Positions 24,785 through 34,349 are shown, counted from the stretch's first letter. The stretch: DNA of 36,196 bases from Phytobacter massiliensis JC163 (GCF_000321045.1 NZ_HE578953.1:5154-41349), one strand, 5' to 3'. A program made the numbers and translations. The notes: a model not told the origin generated them from the letters alone.

Positions 24785-25315
24785 GGTAGTTATTCTTTAG
24801 TCCCGCTTGTTTATCCTGTGTCGTTAACTGGCTGTGGATGCCAGAATACGCCTTTCCCGCTACACACTCTGCATTCGTTTACTCTTCCTGTATACACTCC
24901 ATTTTACGTTTATCCCCGATCGAGATGTTGTATTGTTTTTACAAATGTTTTATCAGCCCGTGCGGATTTAACCTGATTAAGTGTTTCTAATATAAAGAAA
25001 GATACGTATAAACAACATTGTGTAAAACAGTGTAACCTATTATCTATGCTTTTCCTGTATCACAAGGTTGGATATCTGAGACATACAATCCTTCTGCGGT
25101 AAACGATATAGGGGGACTGTGCCAGATGATTGCCCGCGTCCAGTTTGCTGGATAGCTCACAATTAATGATTTTTAAGGGCATTCGTAGATTAAAAACAGC
25201 ATTATCTTACGCGTTATTCCTGGGGGATTTTCCCAAAAATGCCGTTGTGGCTGATCAATATACGGGCAGGAAAGTTATTACAGTCAGGTGAGGTCAGACC
25301 AGGACGCCCAAAAAA

Positions 25316-25385
25316 CCAGGATAAAGCCTTAAGAAAATGCCAGTGCAAATAATTTATAACCAGGATAAAGACTTGAGATAATGCC
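25316..25385. repeat. Pair of 26-base direct repeats
   Basis: Copies at 25316-25341 and 25360-25385 share 23 of 26 bases. Both start CCAGGATAAAG and end AATGCC. The period is 44 bases, about four helical turns. They lie 50 to 135 bases upstream of the candidate transcription start of the regulator gene, a suitable position for activator binding. A partial CCAGGA also lies at 25299. Confidence 0.85.
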
Positions 25386-25435
25386 CTAAAATTCATTAGT
25401 GATTCTTACCATTAAGTCTTTATAAAAATTAAAAT

Positions 25436-25444
25436 TGTTATAAT
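25436..25444 (+). promoter_or_regulatory. Candidate promoter of the fimbrial regulator
   Basis: TGTTATAAT is a perfect extended -10 (TGn plus TATAAT). No good -35 is seen 16 to 18 bases upstream, which is common for extended -10 promoters and for activated ones. Transcription would start near 25451, leaving a leader of about 337 bases before the regulator gene. Confidence 0.5.
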
Positions 25445-25591
25445 AATGAAATTAAAACCCATGAGAAGGTCAAAAATCATACTCTTTATAGTGGTTTTTT
25501 TACGCTTCCTCATGTGAAATCAGCGAATTATGGCTAACCAATAAGTTATTTGTATGTTTTTCAATAGGTTAATGATTTGCTTTATATGTTT

Positions 25592-25633
25592 AAAATGGAT
25601 TATCACGGCTGTGATAATTTTAATGTCCATTTT
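25592..25633 (+). other. Two-tier inverted repeat in the regulator leader
   Basis: An inner palindrome, ATTATCACGGCTGTGATAAT (25599-25618), has 8-bp arms and a 4-base centre. An outer pair, AAAATGG (25592-25598) and CCATTTT (25627-25633), encloses it with an 8-base bulge on one side. It may be an operator for a dimeric regulator or an RNA stem-loop in the long leader. Confidence 0.6.
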
Positions 25634-25787
25634 TGATTAGGGTTTTCTTAATTAAATTGAGTGGGATAACCTGCTTTATCTTTTGAATAAAAAAACTATT
25701 ATTGGCGACAGGAAATAATTTTTTCTGAGCTGCCAGGAAAATTCTGCGCAGCATCAGGACGAAAGTTTAATAAAAGGACTTCGTGAT

Positions 25788-26336
25788 ATGAAGCACTACT
25801 TCATTTCTGATGACGGAATGCTGCTGTCTGGTATAAAAGAGATCACGCAAGAAATAGCAGGCTCTTCATTCTTTCTCAATCCCGAGAAAACGCGAAATTT
25901 CTCTCCCGAAGCGGGAGATGTAGTTGTGCTGGCGGTAGATAATAGTAAAACTCGCAGCTTGTTGATGCGAGTTGCGTATAAAAAGAATTGCCGTCTGCTT
26001 ATCCTGCTCGATATGCCAGTTGTCACGACAACGCGCAATTGCTTTCCTTGGTTCGCGCCCAAAAAATTGAACGCCAGAGATCTGCTGCTGCTATTGCAAA
26101 AAGCAAAGCTAGCACCTTACGATCGAAAAAGGAAAGAGGTGTCGCAGAAAATCGTCGATATCTTCACGAGTCTTGGTAATGGTTATCCTGTCGAGGATGT
26201 GGTCGAAAGCCATAAGCTTTCGGCGAAATACATTCATCAGGCCAAACGTGACGTTCTGTATAAATACGGCTTTATGAGTTGCAATTCACTCGGCGTATTA
26301 ATTTGTCGTGATATGCTTGAGATGAAACGTTTTTAA
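25788..26336 (+). CDS. LuxR/FixJ-type transcriptional regulator at the ecpR position
   Basis: A 182-residue predicted DNA-binding regulator. The C-terminal part (about 118-172, VSQKIVDIFTSLGNGYPVED through KYGFMS) has the four-helix pattern of a LuxR/GerE domain, with the recognition helix near LSAKYIHQAKRDVL. The N-terminal part looks like a reduced receiver. ISDDGMLLSGIKEI resembles the acidic first strand and helix, VVVLAVD the third strand and CRLLILLDMP the fourth. It occupies the place of ecpR but shows little similarity to E. coli EcpR (196 residues) beyond fold. It probably controls ecpABCDE. It has an AAGGA ribosome site. The specific signal is unknown. Confidence 0.75.
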   Translation: MKHYFISDDGMLLSGIKEITQEIAGSSFFLNPEKTRNFSPEAGDVVVLAVDNSKTRSLLMRVAYKKNCRLLILLDMPVVTTTRNCFPWFAPKKLNARDLLLLLQKAKLAPYDRKRKEVSQKIVDIFTSLGNGYPVEDVVESHKLSAKYIHQAKRDVLYKYGFMSCNSLGVLICRDMLEMKRF

Positions 26337-26770
26337 TAATTAAAGCAATAGACTAAAGTTAATTTAGCATTAATTAGTTTGGCTTCTTATTAAAAAAGCT
26401 GACGCTTTTATTTTAGCGAATTATATAATCGCTTTTTAATTCATGTGTTCATCTCATATCTGATATGAGCAATATTATGCAATATCCTGGGTATGTTCTA
26501 CAGATGACACAGAAGTTTGCAATATATCATGTTCACAGTTTCGCTTTATAGCTGAAAAGCTATGAAGGGATTTTCTGTTTTTGCACCTTTCTGAAAAAGA
26601 ACGCGGAGCGTTAAGCGTTAATTAAGGATGGTGTTAAATCAGGGATATTGTTCGCGTCGGGTTAGCAGATATCTGTTACCTCGCGGGCAAATTATATGTT
26701 TCGCACAACAATAAATATTGTGCATGGAAGTGGGCATTACGCTCTTTAATTAACTCAGGATGAAATTTTT
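26337..26770 (+). promoter_or_regulatory. Regulator-ecpA intergenic region
   Basis: These 434 bases contain no supported gene. They hold a probable terminator (26415-26437), a 17-base near-perfect palindrome CTCATATCTGATATGAG (26453-26469), three GCAATAT words (26469, 26479, 26519) and an inverted repeat GCACAA (26703-26708) / TTGTGC (26718-26723). An AGGA ribosome site precedes ecpA. A separate ecpA promoter is likely given the terminator and the length, but I cannot name convincing -35 and -10 elements. Confidence 0.5.
26415..26437 (+). terminator. Possible terminator after the regulator gene
   Basis: AGCGA (26415-26419) pairs with TCGCT (26429-26433). The AT-rich interior can pair further, and TTTTT follows. 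It lies about 80 bases after the regulator stop. The stem also contains TATAAT (26424-26429), which could be a -10 instead. Confidence 0.45.
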
Positions 26771-27373
26771 ATGAAAAAGAAAGTTATTGCACTCGCTCTG
26801 GTCTCCGCGTTTGTCGGCATGGGCGCAGCTCACGCGGCTGATACCACCGCTCAGGCTGTAGCTACCTGGTCTGCAACCGCGAAAAAAGACACGACCAGCA
26901 AGCTGGTGGTAACGCCTCTGGGCAGCCTGTCTTTCCAGTATGCCGAAGGGGTTAAAGGCTTTAATACCCAGAAAGGTCTGTTTGATGTTGCTATCGAAGG
27001 GGACAGCACTGCTACCGCGTTCAAACTGACTTCTCGCCTGCTGTCTAACACGCTGACCCAGCTGGATGAGACCGGTTCTACGCTGAGCGTAGGCGTGTCC
27101 TATAACGGTACTGAGGTGAAGAAAGATGGCGATACCGTTATGATCGACACCGCCAACAATATTCTGGGCGGCAACCTCAGCGCGCTGGCAACCGGTTATA
27201 AAACTACAGCCGACCGTACTACCGCTCAGGACGCTTTCACCTTCTCTATTCTCAGCGCCACCAAAGATGGTACTAACCCAGCAGATTTCAACGAGCTGCC
27301 GGACGGTATCTGGAGCGGTGATGTAAGCGTACAGTTCGACGCGACCTGGACCAGCGGCCCAAGCGGCGCATGA
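26771..27373 (+). CDS. ecpA: Common pilus major pilin EcpA
   Basis: EcpA (MatB) is the major subunit of the E. coli common pilus, an alternative chaperone-usher fibre involved in adhesion and biofilm. The 200-residue product has a signal peptide of 22 residues cut after AHA. Long blocks match E. coli EcpA, including [27 protein letters not shown] and [14 protein letters not shown]. The C-terminus has five extra residues (GPSGA) beyond the usual end as I remember it. Its codon use is that of a well-expressed gene. A terminator directly downstream should favour this subunit over the rest of the operon. Confidence 0.95.
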   Translation: MKKKVIALALVSAFVGMGAAHAADTTAQAVATWSATAKKDTTSKLVVTPLGSLSFQYAEGVKGFNTQKGLFDVAIEGDSTATAFKLTSRLLSNTLTQLDETGSTLSVGVSYNGTEVKKDGDTVMIDTANNILGGNLSALATGYKTTADRTTAQDAFTFSILSATKDGTNPADFNELPDGIWSGDVSVQFDATWTSGPSGA

Positions 27374-27380
27374 TGCGCGA

Positions 27381-27406
27381 GGCAGGGGGAATCCCCTGCC
27401 TTTTTT
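27381..27406 (+). terminator. Partial terminator between ecpA and ecpB
   Basis: GGCAGGGG (27381-27388) pairs with CCCCTGCC (27393-27400) across a GAAT loop and runs into TTTTTT (27401-27406). It is a strong intrinsic terminator placed directly after the pilin gene. Since ecpBCDE follow in the same direction without a clear promoter, it probably works as an attenuator. Confidence 0.88.
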
Positions 27407-27422
27407 CACGGATTGAATTCAA

Positions 27423-28091
27423 ATGAAAAAACTCACTCTGGCGCTAAGCCTGATTTTCTGCACCGTTACGCCAGCTATGGCGCTGGATGTTGGTGATATC
27501 TCCTCCTTTATTAATAGCGGCAGCAGCACGCTGAGCAAAGAGATCAAAAACACCACCGACAGTGGCCGCCTGGTCAACATCCATGTGGAACGCCTTACCT
27601 CACCGCTTGAGAATGGCAAAGTTATTCCGATGGATAAAAAGGACGAGATTTTACTGACCCCCGCGAGTCTGCTGCTTCCCGCGCGAGCCAGCGACGTTAT
27701 CCGCTTCTTTTATAAGGGGCCGGAAGATGACAAAGAGCGTTATTACCGCATCGTCTGGTTCGATCAGGCATTAAGCGATGCCCAGCGCAATAGTTCAACG
27801 CGAAGCGCTGTTGCGACGGCTTCGGCCCGTATTGGCACCATTCTGGTGGTAGCGCCGCGAAAAGTGAAATTTAGCTACCGGTACGACAACGGCAAGCTTA
27901 TCAATGACGGCAACGCCACGCTGCGAATTATTGCTTACGGCCCGTGCCTGAAAAGCGCCGATGGGAAAGAGTGCAAAGAAAATTATTTTTTAATGCCAGG
28001 ACAAGAGCGCCGCTTTGTGCGCGTTAACGTTGCGGATAAAAAAGGCCACGTTGCGCTTTGGCAAGGTGAGCAATTTGCCCCGGTGAAATAA
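27423..28091 (+). CDS. ecpB: Pilus chaperone EcpB
   Basis: EcpB (MatC) is a periplasmic chaperone of the alternative chaperone-usher type. It holds pilins until the usher accepts them. The product has 222 residues with a signal peptide ending MALA-like at PAMA (about residue 20). It aligns along its whole length with E. coli EcpB, including [17 protein letters not shown]-like [14 protein letters not shown], and [19 protein letters not shown]. It starts 49 bases after ecpA, beyond the terminator, and precedes the usher gene by 25 bases. Confidence 0.95.
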   Translation: MKKLTLALSLIFCTVTPAMALDVGDISSFINSGSSTLSKEIKNTTDSGRLVNIHVERLTSPLENGKVIPMDKKDEILLTPASLLLPARASDVIRFFYKGPEDDKERYYRIVWFDQALSDAQRNSSTRSAVATASARIGTILVVAPRKVKFSYRYDNGKLINDGNATLRIIAYGPCLKSADGKECKENYFLMPGQERRFVRVNVADKKGHVALWQGEQFAPVK

Positions 28092-28116
28092 ACATACGTA
28101 CTGGTGGAATAAGACT

Positions 28117-30642
28117 ATGCATTTAAAAGGGCTTAACCCTGGATTGAAATCACTTCTTGCCTCAAGCATGGTCAGTTTGCTTTTTCCACTTAGCGCCGCT
28201 GCTGAAACCGATAAAGTTCAGCAAATTGGCAGCGTTATTATCCCCCCGGCGTTCGGGCAGGCATTACGGGATGGAATGAGCGTTCCGCTCTTTATTCATC
28301 TTGAGGGGAGCACGGGAACGCAGGACGATCAGCGGATCGGTAATGCCTGGATCTGGCTGGATAAAGGCATTTTGCGCGTGCGACAAATTCAGCTGGAAGA
28401 AAAAGAGGATAATGCCACCTTAAGCGAGCAACCGCGAAACCAGCTGATCGCACTATCAGATGAAGCGTTTAATAAAGATCTGCAAATTACCCTTGAGGAT
28501 AACGCGCATCTTAAGCTCAGTTTGCGCCAGCTTCTGCTGCAGCTGGTGGTGAAACGGGAGGCGTTAGGCACCTTGCTGCGCCCGCGTAGTGAAGATATCG
28601 GCGCGTCCAGCGTTGATCACCTTAGCAGCACGCTCAAATATAACCTCGGCATCTACAATAACCAGATGCGTGATGGTGACAATAATACCTCCAGTTATCT
28701 TTCGCTTAATAGCGTTACCGCGCTACGCGAGCACCATGTGGCGCTGGATGGTTCGCTGTACGGTGTTGGTACCAGTAATCAGGATAGTGAAATTTATAAA
28801 GCGATGTACGAACGCGACTTCGCTGGCCATCGTTTTGCCGGTGGGATGCTGGACACCTGGAACTTACAGTCTTTAGGACCGATGACCGCCATTTCAGCAG
28901 GTAAAATTTATGGTCTCTCCTGGGGAAACTATGCTAACTCGACGGTATTTGACGGGACGCAATCCGTTACGCCAGTCATCGCTTTTTTGCCCGCCGCGGG
29001 TGAGGTTCATATTACGCGTGAAGGACGCCTGCTGAGCGTCCAGAACTTCATGATGGGTAACCACGAAGTGGACACGCGCGGTTTACCCTACGGAATTTAT
29101 GACGTTGAAGTCGAAGTTATCGTTAATAGTAAGGTAATCAGTAAACGTACCCAGCGGGTAAATAAACTGTTTCGTCAGGGACATGGTGCTGGCGCGCCGC
29201 TGGCCTGGCAGATATGGGGCGGCAGCTTTCATATGGATCAATGGTCAGGGGATGGCAATGAGACGCGGCCGGCTAAAGATAGCTGGTTAATTGGCGTTTC
29301 GGCTTCGGGGTCGATCAATGCTTCTAGCTGGGCGGCCACGGGATACAGCTATGATAATAACGTTGTCGGCGAGACGCGGATAACGCTGCCGTTAAGCGAA
29401 TCTATCAGCGTTAATATGCAGAATATGCTGGCCAGCGACAGCTCCTGGAGCGCTATTGGTAGCCTCAGCGCCACCTTGCCTGGCGGTTTTAGTACGGTTT
29501 GGGTCAACCAGGAAAAGACGCAGATTGGCAATGAATTGCGACGCAGCAGCGCAGATAATCGCGCGATTGGCGGCTCGCTGAACTTTAGCCCACTATGGTC
29601 AAAGCTGGGCACATTAAGCGTCAGCTATAACGACGATCGTCGTAATAACAGCCATTACTATACTGGCGATTATTATCAGTCGTTATATACCGGAAAGTGG
29701 GGCTCGTTAGGAATGCGGGCCGGTGTACAGCGGTTCAATAATAGCGACAGTGATGGTGGGCTCGACAAATATATTGCTTTTGACTTCACGCTGCCGCTAG
29801 GCAACTGGTTCAGCGCCGGGATGAGCCATAAAAAAGGGTACACCCTGGCGAACCTGGCAGTACGTAAGCAGTTTGAAGAAGGGAGTATCCGTACTATCGG
29901 GGCTAACGTTTCACGCGCCATTTCCGGTGATACCGGCGATGACAAAACCCTGAGCGGCGGCGCTTATGCGCAGTTTGATACGCGGTACTCGTCAGGCACG
30001 CTGAACGTAAATAGCGGCACAGACGGTTACGTAAATACGAACCTTACCGCTAATGGCAGTATCGGCTGGCAGGGAACAAACATTGCCGCCAGCGGGCGTA
30101 CCGACGGTGATGCCGGGATAATTTTTAACACCGGGCTTGAAGATACAGGCAAATTAAGCGCCAGAGTGAATGGCCGGACATTCCAGCTATCCGGCAAGCG
30201 CAATTACCTGCCGCTCTCGGCGTACAATCGTTATGAAATCGAACTGCAAAACAGTAAAAATTCAATTGATAGCTTCGATATTGTTACCGATCGCAAGAGC
30301 CACTTTACCCTCTACCCGGGCAATGTTGCGGTTATTACGCCGGAAGTTAAACAAATGGTTACCGTTTCTGGCCGTATTCGCGCCGAAGATGGAACGCTGC
30401 TGGCAAATGCACAAATTAAAAACCATATCGGCAGAACACGCACCGATGATAACGGCGAGTTCATTATGGATATCGATAAAAAACATCCAACTATCGATTT
30501 CAGCTATGGCAAAAATCAGAGCTGCGAAGTGGTGCTGGAGTTAAGCCAGGCGCGTGGTGCCGTGTGGGTTGGGGATGTAGTTTGTAGCGGCCTGGCCTCC
30601 TATGCCAATAGCAGGCCAAATGGAGAAAATAATGAAAGTTAA
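28117..30642 (+). CDS. ecpC: Outer-membrane usher EcpC
   Basis: EcpC (MatD) is the outer-membrane usher that assembles and secretes the pilus. At 841 residues it has the E. coli length. A signal peptide ends near SAAA (about residue 28). Strong blocks of identity to E. coli EcpC include [14 protein letters not shown]-like [39 protein letters not shown] and the C-terminal [18 protein letters not shown]. The central part is a beta-barrel pattern of alternating residues. It overlaps ecpD by 11 bases, so the two are translationally coupled. Confidence 0.96.
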   Translation: MHLKGLNPGLKSLLASSMVSLLFPLSAAAETDKVQQIGSVIIPPAFGQALRDGMSVPLFIHLEGSTGTQDDQRIGNAWIWLDKGILRVRQIQLEEKEDNATLSEQPRNQLIALSDEAFNKDLQITLEDNAHLKLSLRQLLLQLVVKREALGTLLRPRSEDIGASSVDHLSSTLKYNLGIYNNQMRDGDNNTSSYLSLNSVTALREHHVALDGSLYGVGTSNQDSEIYKAMYERDFAGHRFAGGMLDTWNLQSLGPMTAISAGKIYGLSWGNYANSTVFDGTQSVTPVIAFLPAAGEVHITREGRLLSVQNFMMGNHEVDTRGLPYGIYDVEVEVIVNSKVISKRTQRVNKLFRQGHGAGAPLAWQIWGGSFHMDQWSGDGNETRPAKDSWLIGVSASGSINASSWAATGYSYDNNVVGETRITLPLSESISVNMQNMLASDSSWSAIGSLSATLPGGFSTVWVNQEKTQIGNELRRSSADNRAIGGSLNFSPLWSKLGTLSVSYNDDRRNNSHYYTGDYYQSLYTGKWGSLGMRAGVQRFNNSDSDGGLDKYIAFDFTLPLGNWFSAGMSHKKGYTLANLAVRKQFEEGSIRTIGANVSRAISGDTGDDKTLSGGAYAQFDTRYSSGTLNVNSGTDGYVNTNLTANGSIGWQGTNIAASGRTDGDAGIIFNTGLEDTGKLSARVNGRTFQLSGKRNYLPLSAYNRYEIELQNSKNSIDSFDIVTDRKSHFTLYPGNVAVITPEVKQMVTVSGRIRAEDGTLLANAQIKNHIGRTRTDDNGEFIMDIDKKHPTIDFSYGKNQSCEVVLELSQARGAVWVGDVVCSGLASYANSRPNGENNES

Positions 30643-32281
30643 TTGGCTGAATTGCATCATTTTCATAACTACTGTGCTGGGTGGCACCCATATCAATGCG
30701 GCGATAAATAAACAAATCTATCCAGATGCGCCGACCAGAAAGTACGTATTTGTTGAAAATAATAATGACGATAACTACTTTGTTACTCCTGGCGTTGTCG
30801 GACAACGTGATCCGCGTATGACGGGGTCTAACCGCTGGACGGGGCTGAAATATAATGGCTCTGGTCTTGTTTATCAGCAAAGTCTTGGTTATATCGACAA
30901 TGGCTATAACGCGGCTTTAGCCGCCAACTGGATGTTCGATATGTGGCTGGATAATTCTCCCGCCTCTTATCCGCTGCTTGGCCTGCGCTGTATTAACTGG
31001 TACACAGGTTGTAATATGAATACCAGTCTTATTCCCCCACAAACCACTGATGAAAAGGGTTTTTATGGCGTAAAGGTTCCCTCAGGTGGGGCGAAGTGGA
31101 TGCACGGAATGATGGCAGACTCTTTTTATCAGTTTTTACAGCAGGTACCGGTAGGTGGTAGTTTTAGTACGACAATTAATACATGCACCACTTCTATACA
31201 GTATGACGCCTCGAGCGGTGCACGCTGTATAGACCAGAGTACCGGGATTTGGTATGCAGTTAAAGTTACCCACCAGAAGGGCGGCCATTTAAGATTAGAA
31301 AATACCAACGCGCTTACCGAAGTTTTTATTAATAGCGACGGTGTACCCATCATCGGCGAGGGTAATGGCGAATGCAGGACGATGACCATTGGTACTCGTA
31401 GCGGATTAGGTTGCAAAATGGTGAAATATACTTTGCAGTCCAGTGGGATAAATAATACCTATATCCATATATTTCCAGCAATTAATAACACCACTTTATT
31501 ATCAGCAATTAGCTATGGCGATTTACAATTTAGTTTAAATGGAAATTCATGGAGAGCGTTAAACGGCACTGCTTCCTATTATACATATAACGATTTAACA
31601 TCATCAGACTCGATCTATGTTTTCTTCTCCAGTAACTTCTTTAAACAGATGGTCCGTCTGGGGATTAGCGATATGAATACTGCCGAATTCCTTAATTTCC
31701 GATTTTATAATGCCGACGTTCCTGAATCAGGATGGTACGAGTTTTCCACCTCGAGTGAGATTATTATCAAACCGCGTGATTTTGGTATCAGTATAATTTC
31801 AGATGAGTATACCTCTGCGCCAAAGAAAGAAGGAAATGTCGGCTATGGCGAACCATCACTGGATTTTGGCTATATTGTCACTACCAGCGCCAAAACCGCC
31901 GCGGATGAAGTGCTGGTTAAGGTTAAAGGGCCGTCAAAAGTGATCCGAGGAATATCATATTGTCTTTTTTCTTCGCCCGATGACACTGTCAAGGTTGCTT
32001 TTCCCGCCACGTTGTCATTTACCTCCCAAAGCGGGAAAGTTAAGTCCTGGAGCGCCGGATGCGATGATACCTGGCATGATATGACTGATGCGCTATGGTC
32101 AGCTACGCCATGGAACGATATTTCCGGCGATGTGGGGCTGATGAATAAAGCGAACGTGAAATTTTCGATCCTGATGAATAACCCCGTGTCCCTGCGCACG
32201 GTAGAAAAAGACGGTTGGTTTGGTGAGGTAAGCGCATCAGGAGAGATTCATGTTCAGGCTACGTGGCGTGATATCAATTAG
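30632..32281 (+). CDS. ecpD: Pilus tip adhesin EcpD
   Basis: EcpD (MatE) is the tip subunit and polymerised adhesin of the common pilus. The product has 549 residues from [11 protein letters not shown] (E. coli, about 547). A signal peptide ends near INA (about residue 23). Blocks such as [39 protein letters not shown] and [18 protein letters not shown] match E. coli EcpD. Paired cysteines suggest disulfides in the adhesin. The start was chosen over an in-frame one ten codons upstream because MKVN begins the signal peptide. It overlaps ecpC by 11 bases and ecpE by 32. Confidence 0.95.
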   Translation: MKVNWLNCIIFITTVLGGTHINAAINKQIYPDAPTRKYVFVENNNDDNYFVTPGVVGQRDPRMTGSNRWTGLKYNGSGLVYQQSLGYIDNGYNAALAANWMFDMWLDNSPASYPLLGLRCINWYTGCNMNTSLIPPQTTDEKGFYGVKVPSGGAKWMHGMMADSFYQFLQQVPVGGSFSTTINTCTTSIQYDASSGARCIDQSTGIWYAVKVTHQKGGHLRLENTNALTEVFINSDGVPIIGEGNGECRTMTIGTRSGLGCKMVKYTLQSSGINNTYIHIFPAINNTTLLSAISYGDLQFSLNGNSWRALNGTASYYTYNDLTSSDSIYVFFSSNFFKQMVRLGISDMNTAEFLNFRFYNADVPESGWYEFSTSSEIIIKPRDFGISIISDEYTSAPKKEGNVGYGEPSLDFGYIVTTSAKTAADEVLVKVKGPSKVIRGISYCLFSSPDDTVKVAFPATLSFTSQSGKVKSWSAGCDDTWHDMTDALWSATPWNDISGDVGLMNKANVKFSILMNNPVSLRTVEKDGWFGEVSASGEIHVQATWRDIN

Positions 32282-32954
32282 CAGACTGCAGGCGCTTCTC
32301 TGTCTGCTGATGCTATGGTTGCCCCCTGCAGCGCAGGGGATCTCCATTGGCAATATAACGTTCTCGCTAGCGCCTGACGATGAGTTCGCCGCGAAACGGG
32401 TCGTTAATAACAATAAAAGCGCCCGTCTGTATCGCGTTTCGATTGTTGGCATTGACCGCCCCGGCGGAAAAGAGGTCATTTCGCGCCCGGCGGATGGTGA
32501 AGTACTGTTTGCCCCTCGCCAGTTGACATTGCAGGCAGGTGCGAGCGAATACTTTAAATTTTACTATCACGGTCCAAAAGACAACCGCGAGCGTTACTAC
32601 CGGGTTTCGTTTCGGGAGATACCTTCACATAATTATGTTATGCGCAACGCCAGCGGGGCCGGGGTCAGTATGGAGCCGGTCATCGTGATGGATGCTATTC
32701 TGGTCGTTCGCCCGCGAGAGGTTAACTTTAAATGGACTTACGATCGCAGTACAGGAACGGTAAGCAATACCGGTAATACCTGGTTTAAGCTGCTCGTTAA
32801 GCCCGGCTGCGATACCACGGAAGAAGAGGGCGATGCGTGGTATTTACGGCCCGGCGATGTGGTGCGCAAAGATACGCTGCGCCAGGCCGGGAACCATTAC
32901 ATTATCTATAACGACAAATTTATTAAAATCTCCGGCGACTGCCAGGGAGAGTAA
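32250..32954 (+). CDS. ecpE: Second pilus chaperone EcpE
   Basis: EcpE (MatF) is a second periplasmic chaperone, thought to serve the tip adhesin. The product has 234 residues with a signal peptide ending at about AAQG (residue 30). It aligns with E. coli EcpE along its length: [55 protein letters not shown] and [19 protein letters not shown]. The ATG lies inside ecpD behind AGGAGA, so translation is coupled. It ends the operon and is followed by a strong terminator. Confidence 0.95.
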   Translation: MFRLRGVISISRLQALLCLLMLWLPPAAQGISIGNITFSLAPDDEFAAKRVVNNNKSARLYRVSIVGIDRPGGKEVISRPADGEVLFAPRQLTLQAGASEYFKFYYHGPKDNRERYYRVSFREIPSHNYVMRNASGAGVSMEPVIVMDAILVVRPREVNFKWTYDRSTGTVSNTGNTWFKLLVKPGCDTTEEEGDAWYLRPGDVVRKDTLRQAGNHYIIYNDKFIKISGDCQGE

Positions 32955-32990
32955 AGGAAGGGCAGGCTTTACCGAGGGTAGATGAACGGC

Positions 32991-33030
32991 AGGCATAATG
33001 GTCATTATCAGCAGACCATTATGCCTTTTT
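32991..33030 (+). terminator. Terminator of the ecp operon
   Basis: A perfect 13-bp stem, AGGCATAATGGTC (32991-33003) with GACCATTATGCCT (33014-33026), is followed by TTTTT. It ends ecpABCDE. It also lies beyond the convergent purD gene, but the minus strand has no T tract. Confidence 0.93.
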
Positions 33031-33045
33031 CAGATGGGTAAGAAA

Positions 33046-34338
33046 TTACTCGCCCTGCTCGCGGGCAATTGCGCGCCAGCCGATATCCTGGCGGCTAAAG
33101 CTACCGTCCCAGTGAATATCCGCCATAAATGTATAGGCGCGTTGCTGCGCCTCGGCAACGCTCTTACCCAGCGCTGTGGCGCACAGTACGCGCCCGCCGC
33201 TGGTAAGCACCTGTTCATTATCGGCAAGCCGGGTGCCAGCGTGGAACACCTTCGCCCCTTCGACCGCCTCCAGCGGTAAACCATGGATCACGTCGCCGGT
33301 GCGATATTCCCCAGGGTAGCCGCCAGCCGCAATCACCACGCCCAGCGCCGCGCGCTCATCCCATTCAGATTTTTGCGTGTCCAGCTTACCTTCGCAGGCC
33401 GCCAGACACAGCTCGACCAGGTCGGACTTCATGCGTAGCATGATGGGCTGCGTCTCCGGGTCGCCAAAGCGGCAGTTGAACTCAATGACCTTCGGGTTAC
33501 CCTGCTTATCGATCATCAGGCCCGCATACAGGAAACCGGTGTAAGTATTGCCTTCCGCCGCCATGCCTTTCACGGTTGGCCAGATAATGCGTTCCATGGT
33601 GCGCTGGTGAACTTCATCCGTTACCACCGGCGCGGGGGAATAAGCGCCCATGCCGCCGGTGTTCAGACCGGTATCGCCATCGCCCACGCGCTTGTGGTCC
33701 TGGCTGGTGGCCATTGGCAGCACGTGCTCGCCGTCCACCATCACGATAAAGCTGGCTTCTTCGCCGTCGAGAAACTCTTCGATCACAATGCGGTGACCGG
33801 CGTCGCCAAAGGCATTGCCTGCCAGCATATCGTGAACGGCCGCTTCGGCCTCGCTCAGCGTCATCGCCACAATCACGCCCTTACCGGCGGCAAGGCCATC
33901 GGCCTTAATGACGATCGGCGCGCCTTTCTCGCGCAGGTAGGCCAGCGCAGGCTCGACTTCGGTAAAGTTCTGATATTCCGCGGTGGGGATCTGATGGCGC
34001 GCCAGGAAATCCTTGGTGAAGGCTTTGGAGCCTTCAAGCTGCGCCGCGCCCGCGGTGGGGCCGAAGATTTTCAGGCCCGCGGCGCGGAAGGTGTCCACCA
34101 CGCCTTTCACCAGCGGCGCTTCCGGCCCGACGATGGTCAGGTCAATCTTCTCGCTTTGGGCAAAATTCAGCAGCGCCGGAATATCGGTAGCGCCGATAGC
34201 TACGTTTTGCAGCGTCGGCTCCAGGGCAGTACCGGCGTTACCCGGCGCGACAAACACGGTTTCGACCTGCGGCGACTGGGCGGCTTTCCACGCCAGCGCG
34301 TGCTCGCGCCCGCCGTTGCCAATAACTAGTACTTTCAT
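33046..34338 (-). CDS. purD: Phosphoribosylamine-glycine ligase PurD
   Basis: PurD (GAR synthetase) joins glycine to phosphoribosylamine with ATP in the second step of purine synthesis. The product has 430 residues from MKVLVIGNGGREHALAWK. The ATP-grasp core is seen in GAPIVIKADGLAAGKGVIVA, IVIEEFLDGEEASFIVMVDG and VIEFNCRFGDPETQ. An alternative start four codons upstream lies outside the homology. It follows purH after 11 bases and ends opposite the ecp terminator. Confidence 0.98.
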   Translation of the reverse strand: MKVLVIGNGGREHALAWKAAQSPQVETVFVAPGNAGTALEPTLQNVAIGATDIPALLNFAQSEKIDLTIVGPEAPLVKGVVDTFRAAGLKIFGPTAGAAQLEGSKAFTKDFLARHQIPTAEYQNFTEVEPALAYLREKGAPIVIKADGLAAGKGVIVAMTLSEAEAAVHDMLAGNAFGDAGHRIVIEEFLDGEEASFIVMVDGEHVLPMATSQDHKRVGDGDTGLNTGGMGAYSPAPVVTDEVHQRTMERIIWPTVKGMAAEGNTYTGFLYAGLMIDKQGNPKVIEFNCRFGDPETQPIMLRMKSDLVELCLAACEGKLDTQKSEWDERAALGVVIAAGGYPGEYRTGDVIHGLPLEAVEGAKVFHAGTRLADNEQVLTSGGRVLCATALGKSVAEAQQRAYTFMADIHWDGSFSRQDIGWRAIAREQGE

Positions 34339-34349
34339 CTGTTGCTCCA

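Larger units (their letters stand above)
24785..25787 (+). promoter_or_regulatory. AT-rich regulatory region upstream of the fimbrial regulator
   Basis: About 1 kb without a supported gene, clearly richer in A and T than the flanking housekeeping genes, as expected of H-NS-bound fimbrial DNA. It holds an extended -10 (25436-25444), two 26-base direct repeats (25316-25341, 25360-25385), a complex inverted repeat (25592-25633) and four TTCCT words (24885, 25052, 25217, 25506). A 60-codon reading frame on the minus strand (25214-25396) spans both direct repeats and looks accidental. Confidence 0.6.

Noticed and set aside
25214-25396. A 60-codon frame on the minus strand in the AT-rich region
   Set aside because: It spans the two direct repeats, has no ribosome site and resembles no protein I know.
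26750-27409. A 219-codon frame antisense to ecpA
   Set aside because: Mirror of ecpA codon bias. ecpA is clearly the real gene, with a signal peptide and strong homology.
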